Source: Rhipidocladum racemiflorum
Taxonomy: Eukaryota > Streptophyta > Magnoliopsida > Poales > Poaceae
Length of the DNA stretch: 64,000 bases
Assembly (NCBI GenBank): GCA_036346355.1
Contig: CM070577.1
Span: 49,610,309 to 49,674,308, forward strand
Reading direction: 5' to 3'
The stretch's first letter is position 1. Every line of letters starts with the position of its first letter. Below are positions 1 to 11,949 of the stretch, one piece after another. The position numbers were made by a program, and so were the translations under genes. The notes under the pieces were generated by a model that saw only the letters and a program-made list of their open reading frames with translations, did not search any database and was not told the DNA's origin.

Positions 1-378
1 GTGGGGAGCAATGGGGGCAAGGGGAGGGGGCGCACGGCCACAAGGGGGAGGAGAGGAGGTGGGGGCTAGGGCACAAGGGAGAGGTGGGGGCGCACAAGAG
101 GGTGGGGGCGCAATGAGGGCAAGGGGAAGTCCATTTACCAGCCCACACAAGTCTCCTAGTCCTAAATGGACTCATACTCCATCCCACCAAAGCCAGAACC
201 CTTTCCCCTAGGCCCAAAACTCCCCGGAAAGGCCCAAAACTCCCTGGAAAGGCCCAAAACGGCCCGGAAACGCTAATAACCTACATACCCTATGGTTTTA
301 ACCTTAATTCCACATCTCATAATGTTTTTGACCTCGTCATGCTCAATAAATAATGTCACACCATTCCGTAGTGTCACA
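1..378 (-). repeat. Partial 3' LTR of LARD-A (family T), cut by window edge
   Basis: Only the part of the LTR nearest the polypurine tract lies in the window. It shows the G-rich block typical of this family's U3 (on the plus strand), then a short AT-rich tail ending GTGTCACA, followed directly by the polypurine tract complement. It closely matches the end of the LTR at 24640-25003. The element reads on the minus strand, so this is its 3' LTR. Confidence 0.85.
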
Positions 379-391
379 TTCTTCCCCCCTT
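379..391 (-). other. Polypurine tract of LARD-A
   Basis: The plus strand reads TTCTTCCCCCCTT immediately beside the LTR end, which is AAGGGGGGAAGAA in element sense. This is the second-strand primer position of LTR retrotransposons. The same tract occurs at 6778 in the coding element, supporting shared family membership. Confidence 0.8.
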
Positions 392-2325
392 CAACAGGAT
401 TCGACCCCGAATCCGAGACACGCCACTTCGCAAACAATCAAATCAAAAGGAGTTATGGTTCATGCCTCAGAACCCGCTTAGAAGTCCCTACGATTTGCAC
501 CAGCCAGCACTCAGAGGCAAGGGGCTAAGGATCAAAGACTGACAGCTCTAAAGATAACTCACAATCAAAATTTGCGAGAACTTTACTCAACATTGAAACA
601 CAAAGTACTCACACACGGTCTCAGCACGACCCCAAGCGATAAGATAAATCCTTAAACAGCCGACAAAAGAAAACGGTCTCATACTCCTTGTTCTAAGCAT
701 TCCTTGGCACTGAAGTGCCCGTTCCCTTTAACTCATGCTATTCTCCAGAAAAACACGGTACCAACCTCCCTTCTGTGGTTCCTTGTACTCAAAGCGACGC
801 GAAACAGGAGAGACACAACGCTCTAAGCTTACCACCAGAATGAACAAACCTACTTTATATCCAGGATCCGTAGGACTCGCGTAACAGAAATGACCGAACG
901 TTCCTCTGCGGTTGACATAACTCGCTCATTGCCCAACGACAAAAAAGATCCAATACACTTCAAAAGGAAAAGTGATTACTAGCAACCACCAAATGGTCCA
1001 CTAATAATTTAATCAACCCTACCGAGGAACACCTCAACGACACAATTCTCCACGAAGGTTTGCATTGAATCATACACAACCTTCCACTCAAAGGACCACG
1101 GTAAAGAGCACAATCATTGAGTGAGCTCAACCATAAACATGAACCCAAGTGGCCCTCATCCAACAACTCAAACCCCAAAGCGCTAAAACCACTTTGGAAA
1201 AGATTCGACAACAACCAGATAGTATTCATTTTAATTTCCTAAGCCAAAACGCAAGGGAAACACAAATCCCTTCACCACAACCAACACCAGAAATTACTCA
1301 TTCTTTTCTTTCCATACTAGAAAGCAAGGGAAAACTCGTTTCATGACATGAATGCACATTCTTCAAGAGCACTCCGGATTAGTCGTATCTCCATATGACT
1401 TTCTCACCGTCCTGGCTCATCGACTCCTTTATGATTAATTATTAATAAACAATGTCTCGTTTTCCTTTTTCACCATTCATTCATCAAGTAACAACGGTAC
1501 CGAATAGTCATTCACCAAATGACTTTTTCCTCGGTATCAAATAATGGAAACACAATTAACATCAAAGGTTGCGGAAATTCATATAGACTATGACGGCATC
1601 ATAGTTAACAGTAACGCACCACATCATATCAGAACCCACCAACGATAGATAGCTAAACTTGCAAAACATCGCATCTTAACCAAAATCAACATTTTGGAAA
1701 AGAATATCGGCTCCAAATGTAAACATCTGCACAAACAACCGCCATAAATTTTATCAAAAGAGAGGGAAATTCAATCCCAAAATAAAACTCTTCACCAACT
1801 AAATTCACTTATGAAACATTCATAAAAATCCAGACTTGTGAAACATCCGCACACCATACACATTTTCCAAATGACTCCAACTCCAGCCAAACAGAGTTAC
1901 ACATCAAGGGCTTAACTCAAAAGTTTCCAACACAACCCTTTATGACCATCTGCTTCCTTTTAAAATTAATTCCAAAGATAATTCAGTGTGCACGCGAACA
2001 GTGCAATCCACTCAAAAACTTTTGGGGCGTAAATCCATACTCATAGCACCAACTAAACAAATTAGCCAAAACCAAATATTTGCATCAATTTCTACGAGTT
2101 TTAGGGAAACTCTGAAACACAAAATATGGAACACCTTGACCGAAAACCCTTCAACCAAAATGGCAAACAACCAAACCAGTCCAAAAGCTTTTAAACACAA
2201 GCTCAGCATAAATACAATCATCTCTAGTGTTCCACTACGCTTTCCATTAAAGACTTCGAAATTCACTACTTACTCATTGAGAAAGTCCAACCGGTTTTAA
2301 CAAAATTGGCGTAACAAATTCTTTC
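379..2325 (-). mobile_element. LARD-A internal region (non-coding), interrupted at 2326
   Basis: About 1.95 kb of AT-rich sequence with no credible long ORF. It is collinear with LARD-B from 25004 to about 26925, including short marker segments such as the accession next to the polypurine tract and the CCGGA-TAGTC motif at about 1375. Similarity stops at 2325 inside a shared ACAAATTCTTTC segment, which in LARD-B simply continues. That marks the insertion point of the coding chromovirus; CTTTC (2321-2325) is the expected left target duplication. The rest of LARD-A (interior and 5' LTR) is missing, apparently lost in the deletion that ends at 13999. Confidence 0.8.
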
Positions 2326-5300
2326 TGTAACACCCCGGCATTTAATATGCCCGAATGCTACCAAACATAAGCTAAACAACATCTAAATACCACAAATTAT
2401 CACAAATTCCAGCAAGGGTACATATGCTAAAAACCGAGATTTCGGCAGCATCTCCTTTGTTTTAACATGCTACGAAGAATCAACAATATTATAGCAATGT
2501 AAGGCAATATGAGAGACATCTAAAACAACAATTATTAAAGACTTAACGACAATATAAGTCTAACATCAAGCACTTAATGTCTCCAAGTGTCATATGAACA
2601 AATAAACTCTCAAATAGTAAGCTAAACATTAAAGCAATGATCATCACACGCAATTTATTATCAAACTAATAGAATGACTTGTGGAATCATTAAGGTGAAG
2701 CTACGTGTGGGCGTGTGACTATCTCCCTTCCCCGCATGCCGTTCTCATGGTGCCTAAAACAACAAGAAAACACAAGCGTGAGTTCGAAACTCAGCAAGCA
2801 TATTGCAATGGACAACAAGAACAACAACATGGCAATAACATCTCCCATCATGTATATCATCTCATTCATAAACATTTAACAATGTCATCATCATTATGTA
2901 TGCGATGTAATGCAATGCTCATGTCTCCTTGGAAACTCATACCGGTATGGTTGAGTACACACCCGTCGGTGTGCACCCTCTCCCCCCTTCCATCCCGAAG
3001 ATGGAGGGTGCCTACTCCTCGCTTCCGTTCACCGCGGTGAAAGGAATCACGATGTAGGACTTACTCATTGGCTCTCCGGATTAGTCATATCTTTCTCACC
3101 GACCTTCCCGGATTAGATATTGACTTTCTCACCGCCCGGGCCATGTAACATGTCATGTATGCAAGCATGCCAACATCATATATAACTCATATATTAACAC
3201 ATGGCATCATAACATCTTAAACATGCTCATCATATCATAGCAATCATTAAAACATGGCAAGTGGACATATATCATGTAGACAATTCCATCTACTCTCAAC
3301 ATGCAACCTACAACTCGCTATCCATCACAACACACTTGCCTCAACCACGTGCAACGGATTGGCGGGAAGTAGAGGGCACTCCCGGGGTCGCACCACCTGC
3401 ACATAGGTATCACACACTCACAATCATAACCACAGAACAGTACGCAAACCCTCATCTACCCCGACATTGCCAACGACTCGCAAAACCTAAAAACAGAGGT
3501 TCTGTCCTGGCGGGACAACAGCCTTGCAAAAGGCATAACTTGGGCTCTGGGACTCCAAATCAATTAAACGAGTACATCCTCGCGTAGCTTAGGAAATTTT
3601 CCAACTTTCTCTAGGTATAAGGAAAGACTTATTCGGCCTCTTGTAACACCCCGGCATTTAATATGCCCGAATGCTACCAAACATAAGCTAAACAACAACT
3701 AAATATCACATTTAAACATAAATTCCAGCAAAGGTACATATGCTAAAAACCGATATTTCTGCAGCATCTCCTTTGTTTTTCCATGAATTAACACAATATC
3801 AATATCATGGCAAGATATATCATAGCACACGACATCTAAAACATCAACATAAATGGATGTATCATCAAACTACGCCAATAATACCACACTCAACCACTTC
3901 ATAAACTATAACGAAGCAAAATAAGGGATCACAAGCATGCTAGATTAAACCATACATTAACTTTATGGCACAACTCTTAAAATAATGTCTCCAAGTGATT
4001 AATCATAGACTATGATGGTGGAGCTACGTGTAGAAGTGTAGCTAAACCCCTTTTTCCCGCATGCCGATCTCAAAGTACCTAAAAACAACATAAAACACAA
4101 GCGTGAGTTCGAAACTCAGCAAGCATATTGTAATGGACAACAATAAGAATATCATAGAAAATAACATCTCACATCATGTATATCATCTCAATCATGAACA
4201 CTTTAACAAAATCATCATCATTGTATATGCAATGCAATGCAATGCTCATATCTCCTTGGAAACTCATACCGGTATGGTTGAGTACACACCCGTCGGTGTG
4301 CACCCTCTCCCCTTCCATCCCGAAGATGGAGGGTGCCTACTCCTCGCTTCCACAACCCACGGTAGATGGAATCACGATGTAGGACTTACTCTATTGGCTC
4401 TCCGGATTAGTCATAACTTTCTCACCGACCTTCCCGGATTAGTTAATGACTTTCTCACCACCCGGGCCATGTAACATGTCATGAATGCAAGCATGCCAAC
4501 ATCATATAAAACTCATATTTTAACACATGGCGTCATAACATCTTAAACGTGCTCATCATATCATAGCAATCATTAACACATGGCAAATGGACATATATCA
4601 TGTAAACAATTCCATCTAATCTCAACATGCAACCTACAACTCGCTATCCATCACAACACACTTGCCTCAACCACGTGCAACGGATTGGCGGGAAGTAGAA
4701 GGCACTCCCGGGGTCACACCTCCTGCACAGGGGTATCACACAATCACAATCATAACCACAAAACAGTACGCAAACCCCCATGTAACCCGACATTGCTCCC
4801 TACTCGCAAAACCTAAAACAGAGGTTCTGTCCCGTCGGGACAGCAGCCTTGCAAAAGGCATAACTTGAGTTCTGGGACTCTGAATGAATTAAACGAGTAC
4901 ACCCTCGCGTAGCTTAGGAAATTTCCCAACTTTCTCTAGGTATATGGAAAGTCTGATTCAGCCTCTAAAGTTGTTTAATCTACAGATTACCGAGATCTGT
5001 TCCAATCGCGTCACAGATTTTAACACGCTCGGTAAAACAGTCATAACTTTCAAACGGCTGGGCGGAATTTCAATTTATTTATACGCACTTAAAGTTAATG
5101 AAATTATCTACAACTTCCTAGAAGTCCGTACGGCCAGATTCCAAATCTAAATTGGAGAAAACGCGAACCCTAGCTCGACTGCTCAATCTGCCCGAAAACA
5201 GAAACGTGGCAACATCTAGATCTAACCCAAATTACTCAAATCCAGCACCTCCAATTGATCTAAAAACTTGATAAACTCCCTAATAACAGTACCTAGCTCA

Positions 5301-6777
5301 TCCCCGAGGAGCCCCATGATCATACCTTTGCCCGACGCACGAAAACTCCAATCGATCTCCTCGCTCCTCGCTCCTCGTTCCTCGCTCCTCGCTCCTCGCT
5401 CCTCGGATGGATCCATGAGGATGCAGGGGTGGGGAGGCCACCCTAGGGCAGCAAGGGGGTGGAGGAGAGGTGGTGGAGAGGTGGGGAGCAGTGGGGCAAG
5501 GGAGGGGGAGGCGGCTAGGGCAAGGGCAAGTGGGGGGAAGGGCGCACAAGGGGCAGGGGTGAACGCCCAAGGGCTGGTGGGGAGCCCTTTTACCAGCCCC
5601 CACACCCAATCCTAGTCTGTTACGGAGACCTACTCCATCCCACCAAAGCCCACTTAAGGCCCAAACTCCCCCGGGAAGGCCCAAAACCCCGAAAACGGCC
5701 CGGAAATGGCCCGGAAACGTTATTAACCTCCATATCCTATAGTTTTAACCTTAATTCCACATCTCATAATGTTATTAACCTTATCATGCATGTTAAATAA
5801 GGTTACGACACTCCGTGGCGACATAACACTTCAACCGGCCCAAAAACGCGAGAAAACCCTAAGCCGAAAGGTTTTATTCTCTAGTTTCACCTTCTATAAC
5901 GTCACACCAAACCATAGTGTCACACCTCTAAAGTTGTTTAATCTACAGATTACCGAGATCTATTCCAATCGCGTCACAGATTTTAATACGCTCGGTAAAA
6001 CAGTCATAACTTTCAAACGGCTGGGCGGAATTTAACGTTCTTTATATGCACAGAAAGATAATGAAATTATATACAACTTCTTAAAAGTCTGTACGGTCAG
6101 ATTCGAACTCGAAATTGGCGAAAACAGGAAACCTAGGTCGACTGCTCATGCTGTCCCAAAACAGAAACGTGGCAACGTCTAGATCTAACCCAAATTACTC
6201 CAATCCAGCACCACCAATTGATCTAAAAACTTGATAATCACCTTAAGAACAGTACCTAGATCAATCCCAGGGAACCTCATGATCATACCTTTGCCCGACC
6301 CACGAAAACTCCAATAGATCTCCTCGCTCCTCGCTCCTCGCTCCTCGGATGGATCCACGAGGATGCAGGGGTGGGGAGGCCACCCAAGGGCAGCAAGGGG
6401 GGTGGAGGAGAGGTGGTGGAGAGGTGCAAGGGGGGTCGCACGGCACAATGGAGGAAGGGTGGGGCGGCTAGGCAATGGAGGGGGAGAGGTGGGGCGCAAG
6501 GGCAGCAGGGGTGGACGCCCCAAAGGGGCAGGGAGACCCCTTTTTACCAGCCCTAAGCCCCTTTCCTAATCCTAAATGGATTCCTACTCCACCCCACCAA
6601 AGCCCACAACCCCCCTTAAGGCCCAAAACCCCTCCGGAAAGGCCCAAAACTCCGGAAACGGCCCGAAAACGCTATAAACCTCCAAGCCCTATGGTTTTAA
6701 CCTTATTTCCACATCTCATACTTTTTTTGACCTTATCATTCACATTAAATAAGGTTACGACACTCCGTGGTGTCACA
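2326..6777 (-). repeat. 3' LTR of coding chromovirus, interrupted by a solo LTR
   Basis: The LTR is the sum of 2326-3641 and 5930-6777, about 2164 bp. Plus-strand start is TGTAACACCCCGGC and end is GTGTCACA, giving TG...CA ends. It contains, in plus order, the short hairpin-forming GAGTTCGAAACTC region, two CCGG-TTTCTCACCG motifs, a degenerate CTGTCC/GGGACA palindrome, a (CTCCTCG)4 tract at 6320-6347 and a G-rich U3. The interruption is exactly flanked by CCTCT duplicates (3637-3641 and 5925-5929). Confidence 0.88.
3642..5924 (-). repeat. Solo LTR (family T, subfamily 2) nested in another LTR
   Basis: A 2283-bp LTR, TGTAACACC...AGTGTCACA on the plus strand, with no internal region. Perfect 5-bp target duplication CCTCT flanks it, so it inserted as a whole element and then lost its interior by LTR-LTR recombination. 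Its U3 end carries an extra block of about 130 bp (5790-5924) that the host LTR lacks and that is also seen in the solo LTR at 34355-36714, defining a subfamily. It carries seven CTCCTCG repeats (5357-5405) and the palindrome CTGTCCCGTCGGGACAG at 4827-4843. Confidence 0.92.
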
Positions 6778-6790
6778 TTCTTCCCCCCTT
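6778..6790 (-). other. Polypurine tract of coding chromovirus
   Basis: AAGGGGGGAAGAA in element sense, directly abutting the 3' LTR. Identical to the tract of LARD-A, consistent with use of the same replication machinery. Confidence 0.82.
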
Positions 6791-6864
6791 CAACAGGATT
6801 CGACCTCGAATCTAAACGAACCAACACGCAACCCAGCAAAACCGAAGATAGCTAGGTTTTCACA

Positions 6865-7330
6865 TCACATACCTGAGGCGAAAAGCTCAGGATACTTCTC
6901 GCGCATGCGAGACTCCAGCTCCCAAGTCGCTTCTCTCTCGGTCTGATGTGACCACAGGACCTTGACAAACTTAAGCGTCTGTTTCTTCATCACTCGCTCG
7001 AAGTCCCGAGAATTTCCACGGGACGGGACTCGAAGGTGAGGTCTGCTCAAGCACTAATGGTTCCAACGGAACCACCAACTCCGGATCATGCAAGTATTTC
7101 CTCAACATCGAGACATGGAACACATTATGCACACCTTGCATGGATTCGGTAGCTCAGACGATAGGCCACCTACCAACTCGGGCAATGATAGGAAAAGGCC
7201 CAACATACCTCGGATGAAGCTTTCCTTTGGTGCCAAAACGCACCACACCCTTGGTGGGAGATACTCGCAAGAGTACGCTTATCACCCACCTCAAACTCCA
7301 AATCTCGCCGCCTCACATCAGCATAGCTTT
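6865..7330 (-). pseudogene. Pol C-terminus: integrase tail and chromodomain-like motif
   Basis: The minus strand encodes a segment ending KVLWSHQTEREATWELE...EKYPELF and a stop at 6865. The W-(S)-x-(3-4)-EATWE pattern is the C-terminal half of the chromodomain-like module that ends Tekay/Del polyproteins and is thought to guide integration to heterochromatin. Upstream (about 7090-7330) lies the integrase tail with the GDKV-like basic region and HNVFHVSMLRKYL motif, spread over different frames, so the coding line is broken here. Read together with the integrase core next to it. Well supported as to family; not functional in this copy. Confidence 0.8.
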
Positions 7331-8258
7331 TCTATACGCTCTGTGACTGCGAGAAGGTTCTGCCGTACCTCCACCACGCGATCAATACCGCTGAACCCAA
7401 TCCGGTCCAAGAACTGCTCTCTTGCCCACTTGCATCCCAACAAAGTGGCGATCGCACTTCGGACCATACGATTACCTCATAAGGAGCAGCTGGATCTTTG
7501 GAATGATAGCTGTTATTGTAAGCAAACTCCGCAAGAGGCAAATGATCCTCCCAGCTACCTTTCCAAGCCGTCACACAGGCCCCGAGCATGTCTTCCAAAG
7601 TCTGGATGGTACGCTCGCATCGCCCATCCGTCTGAGGGTGAAAGGCGGTACTAAGGCGAAGCTGCGTACTCCAAAGCACTCTGCAAACTCTCCCGAACTT
7701 GGAGACGAACTTCGCATCCCGATCAGAAATAATGGTCTTAGGCACACCATGCAGTCTCACAATCTCCCGCACATAGATAAGAGCCAACTCGCCATTTGAA
7801 TTGGTAGTGCGGATAGGAATGAAATGCGCAGACTTGCTTTGAGACGATCCACTACAACCCAAACGGCATCCTTCCCTCGTGGAGAACGAGGTAGACCAAC
7901 CACGAAATCCATGGAGATGTCATCCCATGGCCACACAGAATCTCCAATGGCTGCAACAGACGGCGGACGCTTATGCTCACTTTGATCTTGTGACAGATCC
8001 CACAAGACGCCACATACTTGGCAATATCCACTCTCATCCTTTTCCACCGTAAATTCTTCTTCAAGTCCTCAGTACATCTTGGTCTCCCTAGGATGGACCG
8101 TATGCGGGTGCGATGAGCTTCTTTAGAATGTCTTCTTTCACTTGAGATTTACGAGGCACGCGCCTGCACGGCCCTGAAACCTCAAAGCTCCCGCATCATC
8201 AACGGTAAAGTCTCGACTTGCCATCCTCAAGGCGTTCCTCACCTGCTGGAGCAAGCGG
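7331..8258 (-). pseudogene. Integrase of the coding chromovirus
   Basis: Splices viral-type cDNA into the host genome. Seen in two or three overlapping frames on the minus strand: a zinc-binding region with CGICH (about 7980-8010), an MDFVVGLPRSP motif carrying the first catalytic Asp (about 7900), a HGVPKTIISDRDAKF motif carrying the second Asp (about 7730), and FHPQTDGRCERTIQTLE carrying the catalytic Glu (about 7650). The frame changes at about 7860 and again near 7500, so at least two frameshifts interrupt it. The linker to RNase H (8065-8258) is also out of frame. Confidence 0.85.
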
Positions 8259-8903
8259 TCATCTTCTTTGTGCCTCCCGCACACGCTCGGGAATCGATGA
8301 CTCAAGAATCAATTGAGTTTCAGCTTGCACGGTCCCCGCAAAGCAGTAGGAGACCCCCAAACGCTCAAAATCAGCAACAAGACAATCAACAACAGGGGGC
8401 ATTGTCTTGCGACTGAGAGCGTCGGCCACCACATTTGCCTTTCCCGAATGATACTGGATTGTGAGGTCATAATCCTTTATCAATTCTAGCCACCTCCTCT
8501 GCCTCAAGTTCAAATCTTTCTGGGTAAAGATGTACTTGAGTCTCTTGTGATCAGTGAAAATGTCACAGGACTCGCCGTACAGGTAATGCCTCCATATCTT
8601 CAATGCAAACACCACGTCGGCTAGCTCAAGATCATGCGTGGGATAGTTCTGCTCATGCTTTTTCAACTGCCTCGATGCATAAGCAATCACCTTGCCCTCT
8701 TGCATGAGCACACAACCAAGTCCCAAACGAGAAGCATCAGAATAAACAGTGAAGTGCTTCCCCGGCTCGGGAAGGGTAAGAACAGGAGCAGTCACTAACT
8801 TCTCCTTCAAAGTGCAGAAACTGTGCTCACACTCTGCACCACTTTGGAATTTCATCCCGCTCGAGTCACCGCGAAAGTGGCTTGGCAATGATAGAGAAAT
8901 CAC
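8259..8903 (-). pseudogene. RNase H domain of the coding chromovirus
   Basis: RNase H removes the RNA strand during cDNA synthesis. The frame contains VYSDASRLGLGCVLMQ, AYASRQLKKHEQNYPTHDLE, IFTDHKRLKYIF and NVVADALSRK, the standard Ty3/gypsy RNase H landmarks, with the catalytic D-E-D residues recognisable. The first about 25 residues of the frame are not typical and the connection to RT is by a frame change at about 8900, which suggests a small indel there. The terminal NVVADALSRKT is followed by an ordinary spacer before integrase. Confidence 0.87.
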
Positions 8904-9716
8904 ACGAAACGCCGATAGTAGCCAGCCAACCCAAGGAAACTACGCACCTCTTTGACATTGGAAGGCCTCTTCCAATCCAAAACCGCTGAGACTTTGCTAG
9001 GATCTATAGATATGCCCTCTGGATTGATGATGTGGCCAAGAAAACCCACTTCTGAAATCCAGAACTCGCACTTTTTCAGCTTAGCAAAGAACTGGTTCTC
9101 CCTCAAGGTGCTCAACACAAGCCTCAAATGTCGCTCGTGCTCCTCTTCTGAGTTAGAGTAAACCAGAATGTCATCGATGAACACTACCACAAACTCATCA
9201 AGATACTTGTGTAGCATACTGTTCATCGCCTCCATAAAGACAAAGAGAGCATTAGTTAGTCCAAAAGACATAACTTTAAATTCATAATGCCCATACCTAG
9301 TGGAGAAAGCAGTCTTCTCAATGTCCTACTCCCTCACACGGATCTCGATTGTACCCTCGATCAAGATCAATCTTGGAGAACACCTTTGCTCCCTTCAGTT
9401 GGTCAAACAGATCCTCGATGCGAGGCAAAGGATACTTGTTCTTGACTGTCACTTGATTAAGAGCACGATAATCAATGCACATACGCCAACTCCCATCCTT
9501 CTTCGAGACGAAGAGGACGGGTGCTCCCCATGGCGAAACGCTACGCCGAATAAAGCCCTTGGCCAACAGATCCTCCAACTGCTTCTTCAACTCGTCTTGA
9601 AAAGGACGAGCCAAGATGTATGGAGAGATAGAAATAGGTCGAGTGCCAGGAACAAGATCAATACGAAACTCCACATTCCTCACAGGAGGTAAACCAGGCA
9701 ACTCGTCAGGGAACAC
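8900..9716 (-). pseudogene. Reverse transcriptase of the coding chromovirus
   Basis: Two frames cover the domain. The upstream frame (9318-9716) has LPGLPPVR, SPWGAPVLFVSKKDGSWRMC, DYRALNQVTVKNKYPLPRI and FSKIDL. The downstream frame (8900-9271) has MSFGLTNA, VVVFIDDILVYS with the catalytic Asp pair (about 9160-9180), and VRSFLGLAGYYRRF. A frameshift between 9345 and 9271 interrupts the RT fingers/palm junction, so this copy cannot make a complete RT. Order and motifs are typical of Ty3/gypsy. Confidence 0.9.
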
Positions 9717-10240
9717 ATCAAACGAACTCCTTCACTACAGGAATCTCCTCAATGGAAACTGAAAAAGATGGCTTTTCTGACAAAGCCATGAGGAAACCCA
9801 AATGCCTCAAACGGCAACCAGAAAACAGACTAGTCAAAGCAAAGACGGAGCTGGAAGGTATACCACCCTGAAAGGTCAACTCTACCCCTGACGGGGCCTG
9901 CAAGGCAACTGTCTTCCAGAAACAACAGATCTTGGCACGGTACTGATGCAGCCAGTCCATGCCCAAAATGACATCAAAGGGAGCCAACTAGATCACCATA
10001 AGATTGGCAAAGAAAACCTCATCATCAATGGCAATGGTGCAACCCGGGCAAACCAAAGAGCTAGCAATCAAAACCCCAGGAGAACTGACTAACACGGACT
10101 CGAAATCCATTGAACTCCCAACTTAGCTCTACTAGCAAACTCGTCGACACAAAGGAATAGGATGCTCTGGAATCAAACAGAACAAAGGCATCAACGGAAT
10201 CCACGAGCAGTACACGAAACCACCTGCGGATGCCCGGTGA
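9717..10240 (-). pseudogene. Aspartic protease region of the coding chromovirus
   Basis: Processes the Gag-Pol polyprotein. The motif VLFDSRASYSFVS lies at about 10150-10190; the family norm is DSGAS/DTGAS, so the Gly of the active-site triad is replaced by Arg. The second landmark, DVILGMDWLHQY, is at about 9940-9980 in another frame. The replaced active-site residue and the frame change both argue that this protease is dead. Confidence 0.75.
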
Positions 10241-11640
10241 CTCGGCGGTCGGCAAGGCGTGACACTCTGGTGGCGCCGAGACAGTGGGAGCCCGACTCGG
10301 TGATGCCCCAACAAGGCTGGGGCGGAGGAGGCAATCGAGGAGGAGCAGAGGGCTGCGGGCACCGATGACGCTACCGGGTGGCGCCCACGCAAAGGGCGGC
10401 TGAGAAACAGGAGCAGCCATCATGTGCACCGATCCTCTGGAAGACGCCGCTGGAGTGGGAGGAGAAGGCACCGTCTCCCACTTGATGATGCTACCGGGAT
10501 TCATCCGGCAGACTCGTCCCATGTGGCTGGGCTTGCCACAGTGGTTGCAACTCCCGGTCCAACCACACTCTGAAGCACGGTGCTCACCACCGCACTTGAA
10601 ACACTTCATGCCCTGCCCGGGCACAGGACGAACAGCCGCTCGCGAAGAAGACGACTGGGGCGGCCCCATCTTAGCCCCTGAGGAGGAGCCCTATCCCCCC
10701 TTGAACTTCTTGAAGGTGGGTCGCTGAGAAGACCCACCTCCTCCACCAAAGGTCCTCTTCTGGCCCCCGCCTGGGGCCGCAGGAACCCCTGAACCACCCG
10801 GGTTTTGCTTCTCCCGGGAGAGCTCCAACTCGAGCTCCATGCCCTTCGCCTGCTCCACCACGGAGCAGAAGTCACGAGGGACAGTCGCCCCCATGACAAC
10901 TCTGAACTCCTGGTTGAGGCCCCTACGGAACCTCCTCGCCTTCTCCCTGTCGTGGTACACGCCACGGCCAAGAAGCGTACCACGCTGTTGAACTCCACCT
11001 CATACTCGCCACCGACCTCTTTCCTGGGAAAGAGTCGCCGAGTATGCTCCATCCTCTCAAGAAAATACTCCGGTAGAACTTGGCTCGGAAGCGAGCCACA
11101 AAGTCCTCCCAGGTGATCGACCAAGATCGGGGCTCTAGCGGCGTAACCCCTCCCACCAGGATATCGGCTTGGCCTTCGGCCAGAAGGCCACAAAGCGAGC
11201 CCTCTGGACCGAGGTCAACTCTAGGACCTCAAAGCGCCTTCTCCATGTACCGCAGCCAATCATGGATGGATCGGCGTGCCGCTCCATCAAAAGTGTCAAG
11301 ACAAAGGGACATCCACTCCAGGAGACTCATCCTCGGCTCCGTGCGCAATGGGGCAACAATCGGGCCAGCAGGGGAGGCACAACAGCAGGGGCTGCCCGCA
11401 GCCGGGCGCAGCTCCCGAATCTCCTCTGCAGCCTCGAACTAAATCATCATTGGCGGCGGGCACCCCGCTTCGATCAGGTACTGGAAGCTCCTCCCGAGCT
11501 GGCCCACGAGCATTGAGTGAAACGCTACCCTCAAAGCAGACTCCGCCACTCCTGGGAGCCTCACCCTGGCCTCCACGGCCACTGGCGTCCACGGCCTCTA
11601 CCCCTCGGCATGGTCGCCTGCATGACAACCAACCAAACAC
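10241..11640 (-). pseudogene. Gag region of the coding chromovirus with two CCHC knuckles
   Basis: Gag packages the RNA. The capsid part (about 10690-11200) is visible in alternating frames with HDREKARRFRRGLNQEFR, a typical gypsy Gag segment. Downstream are two zinc knuckles: CFKCGGEHRASEC (about 10565-10610, CX2CX3HX4C, one residue shorter than the usual CX2CX4HX4C) and CNHCGKPSHMGRVC (regular spacing). The region is GC-rich and Pro/Gly/Ser-rich, unlike the AT-rich surroundings. Capsid coding is split over several frames, so frameshifts are present. The true start codon is not certain; it lies near 11610-11640. Confidence 0.78.
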
Positions 11641-11935
11641 AAAAACATAAACACAACATCACACAACCAAGAACATAGATCAAACATCATCATAGACATG
11701 TTCTTTATCATATAATCAAGCGCGATGCAATGATGAACCAAAACACCATCCTACTGTGCAACCAAGTGTGTCAAATTTTAAATTAGTTATACCACTTTTG
11801 CAAGTTTTAATGTTGCTATCCTATAACAAAGTTTTAGTTAGAACCTAAGCCATGTTTCTAAGTTATTCCACATCATACTTTAGTTGCAACTTAAGGTATG
11901 ACACTAAAAATACATATTCCAAGGACCTACAGCCC
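11641..11935 (-). other. 5' leader of the coding chromovirus, shared with LARDs
   Basis: Untranslated leader between primer site and gag. The stretch 11748-11935 closely matches 28978-29160 of LARD-B and, more loosely, 37584-37772 of LARD-C. It is the only internal sequence the coding and non-coding forms share besides the polypurine tract, so it is a likely site for RNA packaging signals (inference). Confidence 0.7.
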
Positions 11936-11947
11936 GCTCTGATACCA
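11936..11947 (-). other. Primer binding site (initiator tRNA-Met type)
   Basis: Reads TGGTATCAGAGC on the minus strand, two bases from the 5' LTR end. This is the standard complement to the 3' end of plant initiator methionine tRNA used to prime minus-strand cDNA. Confidence 0.93.
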
Positions 11948-11949
11948 AC

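Noticed and set aside
2700..2900. CRISPR-like or satellite array made of recurring LTR blocks
   Set aside because: Recurrence is due to dispersed LTR copies kilobases apart, not a short regular array with spacers.
3261..3587. ORFs of about 110-120 codons in each LTR (also 23679, 30310, 35269) as a conserved LTR protein
   Set aside because: They recur only because LTRs are copies; frames are broken differently in each copy and no start context or domain is seen.
5222..5684. Overlapping Pro/Arg/Gly-rich ORFs on both strands in LTRs
   Set aside because: They are open because the G-rich/C-rich U3 lacks stop codons; they occur in every LTR copy in several frames and show no domain.
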